Assembly: GCA_027576995.1 (NCBI GenBank)
Contig: JANBQC010000038.1
Span: 1 to 64,000 of the forward strand
Direction of reading: 5' to 3'
DNA from: Dimargaris cristalligena
Lineage: Eukaryota; Kickxellomycota; Dimargaritomycetes; Dimargaritales; Dimargaritaceae
DNA: 64,000 bases
Positions 35,020 through 45,849 of the stretch are shown here, in pieces. Numbering within the stretch: position 1 is the stretch's first letter; every line of letters begins with the position of its first letter. The notes under the pieces are model-generated. The model was not told where the DNA came from, did not search any database, and saw only the letters and a list, made by a program, of their open reading frames with translations. The translations under genes and the position numbers were made by a program.

Positions 35020-36238
35020 CACCAGGCCTGGGCATTGGTTATCATTTCTGCTTTTAAACGAGGCTGTCATATTTTGAAGACGTGGGGTTGTTTTCTGTAA
35101 TTGCTGGTAAATCATTTCAACAAAATGCCAGATAAGAGGATTATGGTCAACCTCCATTTTTTATGGTTTATGCAGGGATACGGTGGCCCAATGCTGCACA
35201 TCCCTCCATACACAACCATTGAACCATTGAGAGCGATGGACTCGGATAGAATGGTTCGAATGTCCATTTTGTATGGCTTTATTATTTTATTAAAACGACC
35301 CAGTTTACGAGAGGAGGTCGGTGAGTGTACCATGCGGCAAATCCAACGAGTAACGTGAAACTGGGGGGCCAATCTTCCCCTTTAGTTCCTCAAACAGGGA
35401 GGTGCAATTAGAGAAACAGGCAAGGATTGTAATGATTTTCTTCCTGCATTATTTTATGCTCCCACCCCAGTTACCTACACCATGATTCGCGGAGGGCTAG
35501 CAAGACCTTATAGAAGCACCACCTAGGTGACCCTGCCTATCCAAGCCGCGCCTAATACATCCAACGGGTACACACTAAGGCCAGCAGCCCTCAGGCGGCC
35601 TCGCCCTAAGCCCAATGGCTCAGCAACGACCGCCACAGCTCAACGGGTCATCCACCGTAATTCTTCACATTCGCTAGTGGATTGCCCAAACCCTGCAGCT
35701 GTTAAGGAGTACACTCCACCCACAGTGCTTATATGACCTTTATTACCAGCCAGGGCGAGGAGAGGGAGACGGAGGTTGCTCATCCATTTGCGGACTTCAC
35801 AAAATACTCACGCTGACACGACCTGTACGCTGACTCCTTTCTTCATTTGGGCGGGACCTTCACCCCCCACATCGGTTATCTTTATAAAGCCACTTACTCC
35901 CCCACTCCGTCTTTGAGTCCCTGATAATACCACACAGAACCCTGCTTGCTTCACCATTCATTGTTACCTCTCTCATTCATCTCCAAGTGTATATACCGTT
36001 TTATTTTCCGACCTCCGCTATTACCTAAGCCACTGGCCCCCATATCGCCGTTCACTGACTTGAACCTTATTCATACATTTCTAGATAGCTGATCGCTTAT
36101 TTGACCTTAATCTGGATTGCGGCGGATGAGTGTTTACCCGAACCCTTTCTTACCCAATTGATTTCAGACTACTCCTATTTCCACCTAGTTCTATATAGAT
36201 TTATTGTTTTACTTTAATATTATTAATCTTCCATAGCT

Positions 36239-38321
36239 ATGTTGGGAACTTCATTACTTCAATCTGCCTTGTTGGTGGCGTTTGCCCTATCGAGCTGGAT
36301 AATGCAGTCCGTCCAGGGTGCAGGCGCAGTCAAAATGACCTTCATGATGTCCGACGACACCGTTCTACTTGACCCAACTAGCTTCCAAGTGGCAAACAAT
36401 ATCTCCTCCTCTATTGTTACTTCCCAAAGTACCATCTTTAATTCCCTAATGCCGAAGAACGCCGCCGGGTCGTACGGCGGGGTTGTTTACCCCTACAACG
36501 GCGACGAAATGCCCGCCCTCGCCTCCAAGGTGGACCACGTTCCTCTGGTCGGGGTTAGCAACCGAACTGAAGTGCTGGCACTGTTACCTGTTCTTAAAGC
36601 CCAGGGTTTTAAGGTTGTCGTCCTGTATCCCACCTCCGAGAGTACCCCCGTTGAATTTCTGTCGAGCTTCACCTCCGACCTCGATGCCCCCATTTTTGTA
36701 TTGTCATTTAAACAAGGGTCTGGTATTCGCAATCAAATCGCCATTTTCGAACGTGATCCCGCCAACGTATCCGCTGGCCAGAGCGAAGACGAGTCTAGTC
36801 TTAATGACTTGAACAGCATTATGGAGGATCCCAGCAACCAGTACTATCACCGCGTTTGGGTCCGAGTGTATTTTTCGGGCGTCCAGGTGGCTTCCATGGA
36901 TGACGATGTATCCAGCAACAGCGTGGATTTGGGCCTGGTGCTTGGCATTACCATTCCGCTGATCGTGTTAATCATTCTAGGTAAGCACACTTGATTAATT
37001 TAGATGCTGCGATTGGTGCTTCTTTATTGAGCCTCTCATTTTAAGTGGTGGTAGTTATAGTTCATGGTACCATCTACATACCCTGTCGTTTTCCCTTCAT
37101 AAGATCCCCCTCTAACCTTTTTGCTCGTTGATATATCAACTTTCTATAATTTCCTTCTTTGCAATTACTTTACTAGGCATCGTTGGGTTCATGTGCTTCC
37201 GTAACCGTCGCAACCGCCGTCGCCTGGCCAACTTTAATGAAGAGAATCGGGAAGTTCGTCGACAACAAAAGGCCCAGCTGCTCATGTGCCGCTCAGCCAA
37301 GTCTCGCAATGCGCCGCCGCTCAAGCCCGAGCAACTCCAGCTACTTACTACCATTACCTACTCGAACACCGACTACCAGGCCTTCCCCATGTCCACGCGA
37401 GCGGCCATCACCAAGTACCAGGAAATGGCATCTCAGATGCGTACCTCGAGCGATGAAGACAGCGACGACGACACCATCCCTCACTCAGCTGGCTGTTCCC
37501 CCCGGGGGGGTCGGTCAACGGCCGACTTATCGCGGAGTGATATCTGTGAGAAGCAGTCGTTGTATTCCACCTCCACCGTGAATATCCTCCAGTCCCGGCC
37601 GAGCGGGGAGCATTCCACCGGCCGAGGCCATACCGGTGGGGATTCGAACGATGACGGGGACGACGAACACGATGTGACGTCGCCCCTGTCTACGGTGAGT
37701 TCGCAAGGGACCATTACGCAGGTCGGGCCTTTCCCCTTTAACGAAAAATTGGCACCGCCCGTTCCGCCCATCATGGCCCGCATGATGGTCCAAAAACAAG
37801 AAAACGATCGAATTTTGTCGGAATCCCAGGTCGACGTCAGCTCCGTGCGAACCACAAAATCGGGTAAGCGGATTCCCGCCCCCATCATCATTCCCCCCAA
37901 CCCCATGTCCATGGAATCGGTCCAGACCAGCACCAACGGCAGTGGCCTCCCCAAATCTAGCGGGGTCCGTCTGGGCCGCCCGAACCCCAACCGCCATATC
38001 CATCAAAAGATTCGCCGGGATATCATGGACCGGGATTTGAAGGGCCCGCCCCTCTGCGGGGTCTGCTCGGATACGTTTGAAACGGGGGACACGGTGCGTC
38101 GACTGCCCTGCCGCCACGCCTTTCACAGTTCCTGCATTGATCCGTGGCTCACCAAAAAATGCGCCCGGTGCCCGCTGTGCCGAACCAACTGCACTCCCGG
38201 CGAGATGAGATCACCCGTGTCTCGGTTGAACAGAACCACTGGTGTCCTATCGCCCTCCGATTCTCTCGAGGGGCGAATTCTTTCGACGGGGCGTTTGGAT
38301 AACACCGCAGTGATTATATAA
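36239..38321 (+). CDS. PA-TM-RING E3 ubiquitin ligase, 628 aa
   Basis: Membrane-bound ubiquitin ligase of the RNF13/RNF167 (PA-TM-RING) architecture. Two exons, 36239-36980 and 37177-38321, join in phase 1 (CTA G|GC ATC) over a 196-nt intron that interrupts the transmembrane segment. Signal peptide at residues 1-28 (…SVQG). A luminal protease-associated-like domain covers about 35-200 (SYGGVVYPYNG, VPLVGVSNRTEV, FKVVVLYPTSES). One membrane helix lies at about 230-257, followed by a basic stop-transfer run (RNRRNRRRLANF). A disordered cytosolic Ser/Asp-rich region follows. A RING-H2 finger at 541-582 has the full C3H2C3 set (CGVC, CRHAFHSSC, CARCPLC). The family sits on endosomes or vacuoles and ubiquitinates trafficking proteins; the substrate here is unknown. 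The ATG is preceded by a long pyrimidine-rich leader. Confidence 0.88.
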
Positions 38322-38878
38322 TGCCCCCTTTAGCGTTGCGGGTTAGAAGTGACCCAGATAGACTGTAATTTTAAAGTTCAAATATACACCCTGATTTATT
38401 TTAAATAATTCTAGGCCTACATTATTGTTGGCCACTGGCTTTTCATTCGAAAGCCGACCTTTATTAGATTCATAAAGTAGTGTTACCGTAATGTGGGCGA
38501 AATTGAAATAATAGTGGCTGACTCATCGAACATAATTCGGATCTGTGGGTGATTAGGGGGTACCACTATGTTTGAAAACTGACACATACCAATGTTGTTT
38601 ATTTTAGCAGTAGTTAGGCTTGGCCTATTGCAAGGAACGGAAGTACCACAGTGAAATCATAACTACGGTTAAAGTGTTGTAATCCAATGGGTCCTAGGCC
38701 CCACGTTATATTTGCCTATTACTGCGGCGAATAAGGCTCGTAGTTTTTTTTCTTTATTATTCAAAAATACGGTTGTACATTTCGTTAGGCCATAGCTTTA
38801 CATGCGGTATTCTGGGCACTCAATCCCAATCTTACTCTTTATCTCTTGTAAATTCTAGTGTTCGACTATTTACCCGGG
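38322..38878. other. Intergenic between RING and helicase genes
   Basis: 557 AT-rich bases with a T-rich stretch at 38742-38761. It holds the 3' flank of the RING gene and the promoter of the helicase gene. No gene supported. Confidence 0.6.
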
Positions 38879-41422
38879 ATGCTCATTGGTTCAATAAGCA
38901 ATTTTGCCCGAGGGGTTAGTGTCACCCGAGGGTAAGTCGTCCATTCTTCGATCCCACTTACATGTCTTCAAGAAAATCCGCCTTTCCAAGCCATTGGCGG
39001 GATTGCGGATTGTCCATTCGAGTTAAACATGCAATGGATTCCCCATCCTGATCGCCTCAATGGAAGAGGGAGTGAGGTTTCTTGGCTCATTCAGTAACCC
39101 TGAAGAGGGATTTGCTATATATACCGCCCACCGTCTATCCAACGGCGTCCTGTTTCGAATGTCTTTAACTAACGGTCCTTCTTCAGTTTTGTTTGCTACT
39201 ATAGGCCTCTTCTTCGTGTGGGACGCCATTCGGTCAATTCAGCGGTACTATGGCGAGCCTACGGAACCCCGAAATTCAATGATCGCACCAAGGTTATATC
39301 ACCGTTGCCCTACACCGAACCCTTTCCGGGAGTAGGTCACTCTAAAACTCCAACAGCGATCAAGCCACCGGTTATGGATATGAGTAAGCCCTTCCAGATG
39401 CCGGAAAAGAATACATTTAAAGTAAGTCCCGGCTCCCAAATATTTAAGTCATATTCATTTAGTGGATTTTGCACCAAGGGCGTCACTAATAAAATGATAG
39501 ATATGAATAGTGGTCCCTGATAAAGTCCACCCCATAAGCACTGCGCAACGCACTTCGAATGCCACTAATATACACTTATTTTATTGATAAATCCGGCCCC
39601 CTATCTTCCCTAACCTTCTGGATTCTAGTCACTGAAAATCGATCCTCTGTTGGTTAAGGCCCTGAAGGAAGCCTACGGAGTTGACGAACTAACTGAGATG
39701 CAGGGCACCCTCCTTCGGAATCTCTTACGTGGTGAAGAGGATGTGATTCTCCAGGGGCAAACGGGTACCGGTAAATCATTTTGTTTTCTGGTCTACTTAA
39801 TGCAAATATTCATTAGTAAAGGGTTCTTAGAGCGGCACTTCCAATCCCAATCCCATTCCTCCGGCTCCACCATCCCTCCCCGCCAACCGCTGACATCCCC
39901 TACCGTTACCCCGGCACCTGCTGGTATGCTGGGCGACGCCCTGGCCAGTGCGATGGATTTGGTTCAAAAGAGTTCCGAGCTGAGTCTGCCGTATTACCGA
40001 CGGATCGGTCGGTTTAGCCACCCCTCTGCCCTGGTCCTGGTTCCCAATACCGAACTGGCTCTCCAATGGGGGGTCTGGGCCCAAAAATTACTCGAGGCCT
40101 ATCAGCGTTGTCTGGTCCGTGAAAACCAACCCCGCGGTCTAGTACCCGCCGGGGCAGGTGAGGTCCCTTTAGTACCCACCGAGGCCATGGTCCAGGTGCT
40201 CTACCGGGACGCTGCCGAGAACGCGCAGCAGGTCCGGACGCTGGCCGCCCACGTACCCTGGTTGATTATCGCTACTCCCCAGCGGGTACAGGAACTGGTC
40301 AACGAGCGGCACCTCAACATTCGGCACCTAAGCTGGCTCGTTTTGGACGAGATTGACCACTTGCTGCGGCTTCCGTCCCGGTTCGCCCGGTTCAATACCC
40401 GGTTGACGCGTGAGAAAAACCCGAAACCAACCGAAGTCATCCTCGACCTCATTTACAATCCCACCGCTAAACCGGGTCCCGGCCCACGCCCCAGCACCGG
40501 CCCCCGCCGAGCTACTCCGGCGGCGGCGAGCTCCCCACCAGCCGACCGGACCTGGCGACCCCGACTGTTAGTGAACTCGGCCACGGTAAACCGGACGATT
40601 CGGTTCTATTTGGTGAAGGCCAAGCAATGGACGAACGATCACGCCATTTTCATTAACGCGTTGCCCAATCCCACTCCGTCGTCGCCCGATGCGATTGTCC
40701 ACCATTGTTTGATCCTGGACGGAAATACGATCCGTAACCTACGCCCCCGGGAGGCGATTGCGACCGAAAATGCGGCCCGGCGCGAAACCGCCTACGGGCC
40801 AAGCGAAACAGACCTGGACGATGCGGAAACACCCGCCTTGTATACCCAAGGCACCCCGGCGGCCCCCTCCCCCTCACCTACGCGAGCCAACCTCCCGTTT
40901 GACCTGCCGCCAAAATCCAAAACGGGCGACGGCTCCCCGACGTCCCATAGTAAACGGGGGGTGGTGAGCTACGACGAGGGTATCTTCGAAACGGTCGCCC
41001 AAATCTGTCGCCATGAAACCTACCAAACCCTCCTGATCATCATTCACAACGACTTCAGTACCCCGAAGTTTTTAGAACATTTGCGGACCGAGCAGGGCAT
41101 TAAGGCCACCGGCTTTGATGGGCGACCCCGGCCCTCTGCATCAACATCAGCATCTTCTGAGGAACCAACACCTCAAATTTATGTGATGAGTGAATTTATT
41201 GCCCGTGGCCTTGATATTCCCAATGTCACGCACGTAGTGATTGTCGGGTTCCCTTCTAACACCCAGAGCTATATCCATATGGCGGGCCGAACAGGTCGCA
41301 TGGGCCGATCCGGTAAAGTGTTCACAATTCTGCAAAACCAAGGATCGATCGAACTCCGGGCGCATAATCTGTTTCAGTACTTCTCAATTCAGCCGGAGAA
41401 ATACGACCTGATCGATGATTAA
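38879..41422 (+). CDS. DEAD-box RNA helicase, probably mitochondrial (Mrh4/DDX28-like), 687 aa
   Basis: ATP-dependent RNA helicase. Three exons: 38879-38931, 39205-39421 and 39629-41422, with phases 2 and 0, strong GGTAAGT/AAGTAAGT donors and TAG acceptors. The first two exons give an Arg/Ser-rich, acid-free start (MLIGSISNFARGVSV and LLRVGRHSVNSAVLWRAYG), typical of a mitochondrial presequence. Helicase motifs in order: Walker A GQTGTGKS with Lys139, Ia-like VPNTELALQ, TPQRVQEL, motif II DEID at 330-333 instead of DEAD, NSAT as motif III, ARGLDIP near 614-620 and motif VI HMAGRTGRMGR near 640. All core motifs are present. Inserts of low complexity lie after Walker A and between the two RecA lobes. 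Mitochondrial ribosome assembly is the role of Mrh4-type proteins; orthology is inferred. Confidence 0.85.
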
Positions 41423-42668
41423 ATACCCTCCCCTCCCCTCCCCTTACCTTTTTTTTTTTTTGGAAATTCGGTATTGGTAAACTTGGCCCAATTCAACTCA
41501 CCTTTATAAATGAATGAGCCCCCAACCCATATAAAACAGAGGATGTGTAAATGTGTTCAGAGAGGCAGATTTACAATGCTGTGAACTATTAAAATATTAC
41601 AGCGTAAACGCATAGGTTTTTGAGGCTTAATGGGTTTGGCTGTCAAAGCCGCGTTGGGCCTCAGAGGTGCGTGACAATGCTGCACGTAGGGGGGGGGGGG
41701 CGAAGCATACTAGGAAGCACAAGAAAGGGGGTTAAAAATACGCCCTATAGGCAAATAAAAACTAAGTAACTAAAGTACTGGCACAGATGTCACCAGTCGG
41801 TTAATTAGACGAAACGTCAACCATTATGGGCATTTGTGTGTCCCGATGAACAATTTATTTCCACTGGGACATCGGGTTGGGTTCTTAAAAGATGCCGTTG
41901 GAGTATTTAATAGGTTACTGGGAGTGGTTTTAGGCAAAATAATACATCAAGTAAAACAATCGATAGTCTATAAATAGGAGCCCGAAAAGTCCATTGATGG
42001 CCAAGTGTTGAGACCAAACGGAAGGCTTTGGAAGTGATTTTATCGCTGTATAAACGGTCGAAAAACATTGGATAGTCCAAAGAATGATTTTAGGGTCGTG
42101 GGGATGTAAGAGTTCTTTAACTCTTCGCAGCCTTCACCAAATAGCACGTGGCACACTTTCGGGGATTTCCGCACACTCCGGCAGAATCCACTCGCCCCCC
42201 TGTAGGTGAAATTCACCGAAAACTCGAATAATGTCGGGAATCGGTCGGACGTGCCTACCCACTGACATCCACAAGAATAAAGTAGCTTACGTAAAGGACA
42301 GCCGAGGCGATTATTTAACAATAGATGAACTACCCCCTACACAATACTACAATGGAGTACCATTATTTTCCTGAAAATCGGAGTATATAATCCGTTTGAA
42401 TAGGGGCAACTGTAAAAATCATTTATTGTTTCCATTGGAGTCAATTTATCACTAAGTTTCACCAATGTGTTTATTTTAAATAGTCCGAAATGGGGTTAAA
42501 TCCACCGAGCGAGGGGTATGCGACTAGTACTGATCTAGCGGTTGGATTGGCGGTTCAAAGAATGAGTAGGCAACGCTGCCCTGGATTTGGATGAATTTCC
42601 ACAAATAAATACTGGCTTTGGTGATAAATAGTAGATGGTAAAATAGGCGAGTTCAACCGCTTAAACCA
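41423..42668. other. Intergenic, convergent 3' region
   Basis: 1.25 kb between the helicase (plus) and a small secreted gene (minus). Contains a poly-T (41450-41461) that may follow the helicase cleavage site and a run of about 12 G at 41689-41700. No supported gene. Confidence 0.5.
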
Positions 42669-43079
42669 TTACAGCTGAGCCGGCGGTTGGTAGTATGTTC
42701 CAGAACGTTTAAATTCTTGACGCTGTACCATTTGGTCCAGCCGCCAGTTGATTTCCGCTCTCATTCCAGCCTCTTCTCCCGAAGCATCCCCCTCGCTAAG
42801 GTATTTTTTTAAAAAATAGGCCAATCTAGCCTTAATGTTAGCTATCAGTCGGCTAATTAAGTTACCAGACTTCCCCGTTGGAGTATCCGGAGACGCCTTT
42901 ATTCTAGGTTGGCCCTGACCGTTCGGGACCGGACGGTAGGACTCGGCAAGGTCATCCACAGGGAGGAAAGACGTAGTAGCCGCGGTTTCCGGTTGCGAGG
43001 TCAACACTAGGAGGGCCAAGGTGCAGAGAGTGACATAGAGTACTCGACGGGACATTGCAGAGGTTTGGAGGGCTTCCAT
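42669..43079 (-). CDS. Small secreted protein, 136 aa, with basic amphipathic segment
   Basis: No family recognised. The ATG at 43079 was chosen over the longer frame to 43193 because it places a signal peptide at the start: SRRVLYVTLCTLALLVL followed by a likely cleavage near residue 30-35. A second Met at 43055 would also leave a signal peptide. The mature chain of about 100 residues has no cysteine. It carries a Pro/Gly-rich stretch, then a basic amphipathic segment (NLISRLIANIKARLAYFLKKYL split by hydrophobic repeats), then an acidic patch and a Gln/Arg-rich end. Single exon. Extracellular location is predicted; any membrane-active role of the basic helix is speculation. Confidence 0.6.
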   Translation of the reverse strand: MEALQTSAMSRRVLYVTLCTLALLVLTSQPETAATTSFLPVDDLAESYRPVPNGQGQPRIKASPDTPTGKSGNLISRLIANIKARLAYFLKKYLSEGDASGEEAGMRAEINWRLDQMVQRQEFKRSGTYYQPPAQL

Positions 43080-44581
43080 GGTATTGGGGGGACGACGCGA
43101 GGGATGAGGGGAAGGATAATGGGTCAACAATGCATTAAATACCAATGAGGACCGTTCAGAACGCCCAATAGAAGAGGGGGTTAATAGGTACACATAGTTG
43201 GACAGGTAAAAAGAAAATGTAAAACCCTTCTTCTAAACGAGACACCAAGCAGTATTCGCTAGTCCGAAATGACTATAGACAATAGACATCCTACTATAAT
43301 ACTTGCCGGTGAAGGCTGGGCACGCTTATTGTAAAAAAGGGGTGGCTGTGGCGGTTCTACGTAAACTAGGTAGACATAGAATGTAATGATAAATCCTCTT
43401 GGACAGACCGGCGCACTGTATATTTATAAGGAATCGTTTGGCTTGCGCCTTACGCCCCAATGCACTAGTAAAACAGTCTCGGCGCAAAATGTACGAGCAG
43501 GGGCATGTAGGATATAGTCTGGATGGAGGAGGTGGGGGAGGAGTAAATCGGCAAGCAACTATATACCGCATGGTAAATAATTTGATTCCCCCAATCACGT
43601 ATTGATTTTAGACCCGATCAACCCCATCTCCGAGCCTGCGCCTCGAGTCCCAGATATCAACCAATTATTATAAGACTGTGAAGTCGGTCCCTTTGTTCAA
43701 ATTATCATTGAACTACATATGTTTGGCACTGCCTCTTTAGGCGATATTCACATGGTGCAGGTTTGGCCTACTCCGGGTCCTTGTAAAAAAAACATGCGGA
43801 TTATGACCAATTAGAGTCCTAGGAAAATAGGCCAAGGGTGCAAAGAGAAAGAGGGATATTGTTCAAAAAGCGAGGAAGATCCGGCGTATTATCTGCCTGG
43901 GGTAGGTACCGTCGATAATCACGGTGACCATGGTGGGCAGAGGGAAGGAAGCTGGGGGGAACGGGTCAAAAGGCGAAGGGTAAATAAAGAGACTCCAGGG
44001 TGAAAGTAAACGGCAGGGGGTACCAAAAGCCCGAAAAGACCAACAGGCAGGCAGGCTTGATTTACACAGCGCTTTCATGGGTCGCTCCGCGTATATTTAA
44101 CAAAGACCACATTCGTGATTGACGTCCCTATCAATGCATTTGTATCCTACCCTATAGCCTAGCCCATTCGCCATTCAAAAGACCAGGGTATTGATTCGTA
44201 AAGGCTGTTATTCACGGCACTGCCGGCATGGTTTTAGGAGAAGAGAGGATTGCCGATAGGGTGTTACGCTAGTCCAATGGGAGTATAGCCACTCTTTCCG
44301 CCACGCCTTGACCAAAAAGGAGCGGCCCTAAAGAGACATAGCATCGGAGATCCTACAGACATTATTTATCCACAATTAGAAAAACCGAGGGTACGGCGCT
44401 GCTTTATTTAATCCCCCACGAGATAAAGCAGGAATGGTGAGGAACGGTGAAAAATAGGTTGTCTCGGGGTTTGTTTTATCCGCGCAAATAAATAAATATC
44501 CTCGTAAAAATACCAAGGGTTCCAAAAGCCCTATCATAACACTCCAGCTACCATTGGGTAGTTTTTAAGTCACCCGCCATT

Positions 44582-44606
44582 AGGGAGGGGGAGGGGGAGG
44601 GGGAGG
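44582..44606. repeat. (GAGGGG)n repeat
   Basis: About four GGGGGA/GAGGGG units. G-runs of five in tandem could form a G-quadruplex on the plus strand. Confidence 0.8.
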
Positions 44607-45177
44607 TTGGTAATAGACGGGGGATGGTAGAGCTGAGGGATACTCCTCTGAGGCGTATTGTCCAAAAGAAACATCCTTTTCCACCTCCAATATGTAGTGG
44701 AATCAAAATTCGAGAAGTGTTTCCGTAGTACCTTTGCCGACCCAACGACTGTACCTGAACCACTCCTCCCATACCTTGGCAGAATTGGTAAAATACAAGA
44801 CAAGCAATAGGACGGCTAGATAGGAGGGAATTGATACCACCCGAATTGTGTGAATTGGATAACTACTTATCGGTTTAGGGCAGGGGTAATAGTAGTTAGT
44901 ATTGATCGGGAAGTACTGACCATGGCGCATATGCTTCAGGAAACTCCAGCTTAAAGGTATTGTTTACTTTGGCATAGCCAAATCATATGGACCACTACCG
45001 GAAACGAAAGGGTGGTCAAAAACATAGACAATTGGCGGCGTCCTACATGTATAGTAAGAGGAGTTGGGGAAGAAGGGATAACATGAAGCGTACCGACGAG
45101 TGCAGCAAGCATTACCGCAAGTTGTCCGGTTGAGGTCTGCATTCCTAGCAAAAGAGATATTCTAATAGTGTCGATAT

Positions 45178-45313
45178 GGGTGAAATTCAGCCCAGCTATA
45201 TAAGGATTTACATTATATGTGTATGGGAGAATATATGGGAAATTTATTTTTAACTAGTAATATTGGCCGAATCTAATGGATTTTTCGTTATACAGCTTGG
45301 ATGAACTTCTCCC
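45178..45313 (+). mobile_element. MITE-like element, copy B
   Basis: 136 bp, starting GGGTGAAATTCAGCC and ending GATGAACTTCTCCC. The ends are imperfect inverted repeats of about 25 bp (left GCTATATAAGGA, right complement GCTGTATAACGA). It is flanked by ATAT on both sides, which may be a duplicated target or the outer part of the inverted repeat. No open frame inside. Copy C lies 27 bp away in the opposite orientation. Confidence 0.8.
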
Positions 45314-45340
45314 ATATATAAGCGGGACAATAAACAATAT

Positions 45341-45476
45341 GGGAGAGGTTCGACCAGGCTATATAACGAAAAATCCGCTGGATGGGGCGAATACTACTGG
45401 TTAAGCATGAATATCCCGCCCATCTTCCCGTACACATATCATTTAAAACCATATACGGCTGGGTCGAATTTCACCC
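45341..45476 (-). mobile_element. MITE-like element, copy C (inverted)
   Basis: 136 bp, the reverse orientation of copy B. Its reverse complement starts GGGTGAAATTCGACC, keeps TGTGTA, AACCAGTAGTATT and GGATTTTTCGTTATA, and ends GGTCGAACCTCTCCC. Also flanked by ATAT. Confidence 0.8.
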
Positions 45477-45849
45477 ATATTTAATTGCGTATAGCCTATG
45501 GAAAAACCACTTATTATTTTAGGATACAGTTCGAAATGTAGCCATTATGCTCCCTTGGTCAAACCAAGGACAAAATCCAACTTCGATTAAGTCAACACCC
45601 ACAAACTGCATGTTAAGTGATATGCCCCCAATGAATATATACATGAAGGTGTGCGTATGAATTCATATATTTTATAAAAAATTTTACAGTACAAATTTCA
45701 GCCCCAGTATCCGATTTGGTTCAGCACCGCCCCTCCTCCCTTTTTCCAAATATCGAGGCCCTCATGATGTATCCAAACACAATGGGCCTATACCAAATAT
45801 ATCCCGAGGGTTAGATAGATAAAACAATACGGAATAGAAGGGCTTGGGT

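Larger units (their letters stand above)
30856..36238. other. Gene-poor region, 5.4 kb, with gap and MITE-like copy
   Basis: No confident gene. Contains the promoter of the FxF-repeat gene (about 30856-31100), one MITE-like copy (31471-31602), a possible decayed gene (33758-34620), the N gap with flanking duplicates (34764-35019), and a plus-strand T/C-rich leader before 36239 that serves the RING gene. Confidence 0.5.
43080..45849. other. Intergenic, 2.8 kb, with inverted MITE-like pair
   Basis: No supported gene. Contains a (GAGGGG)n run and two head-to-head MITE-like copies, listed separately. Short frames such as 43863-44078 and 44570-44803 on the minus strand show no domain. Confidence 0.5.

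Noticed and set aside
34686..35057. Open frames running through the N gap
   Set aside because: Translated across unknown bases; meaningless.
43863..44078. 71-codon minus-strand frame with hydrophobic start
   Set aside because: ATG start but no convincing signal peptide and no domain; too weak to call.
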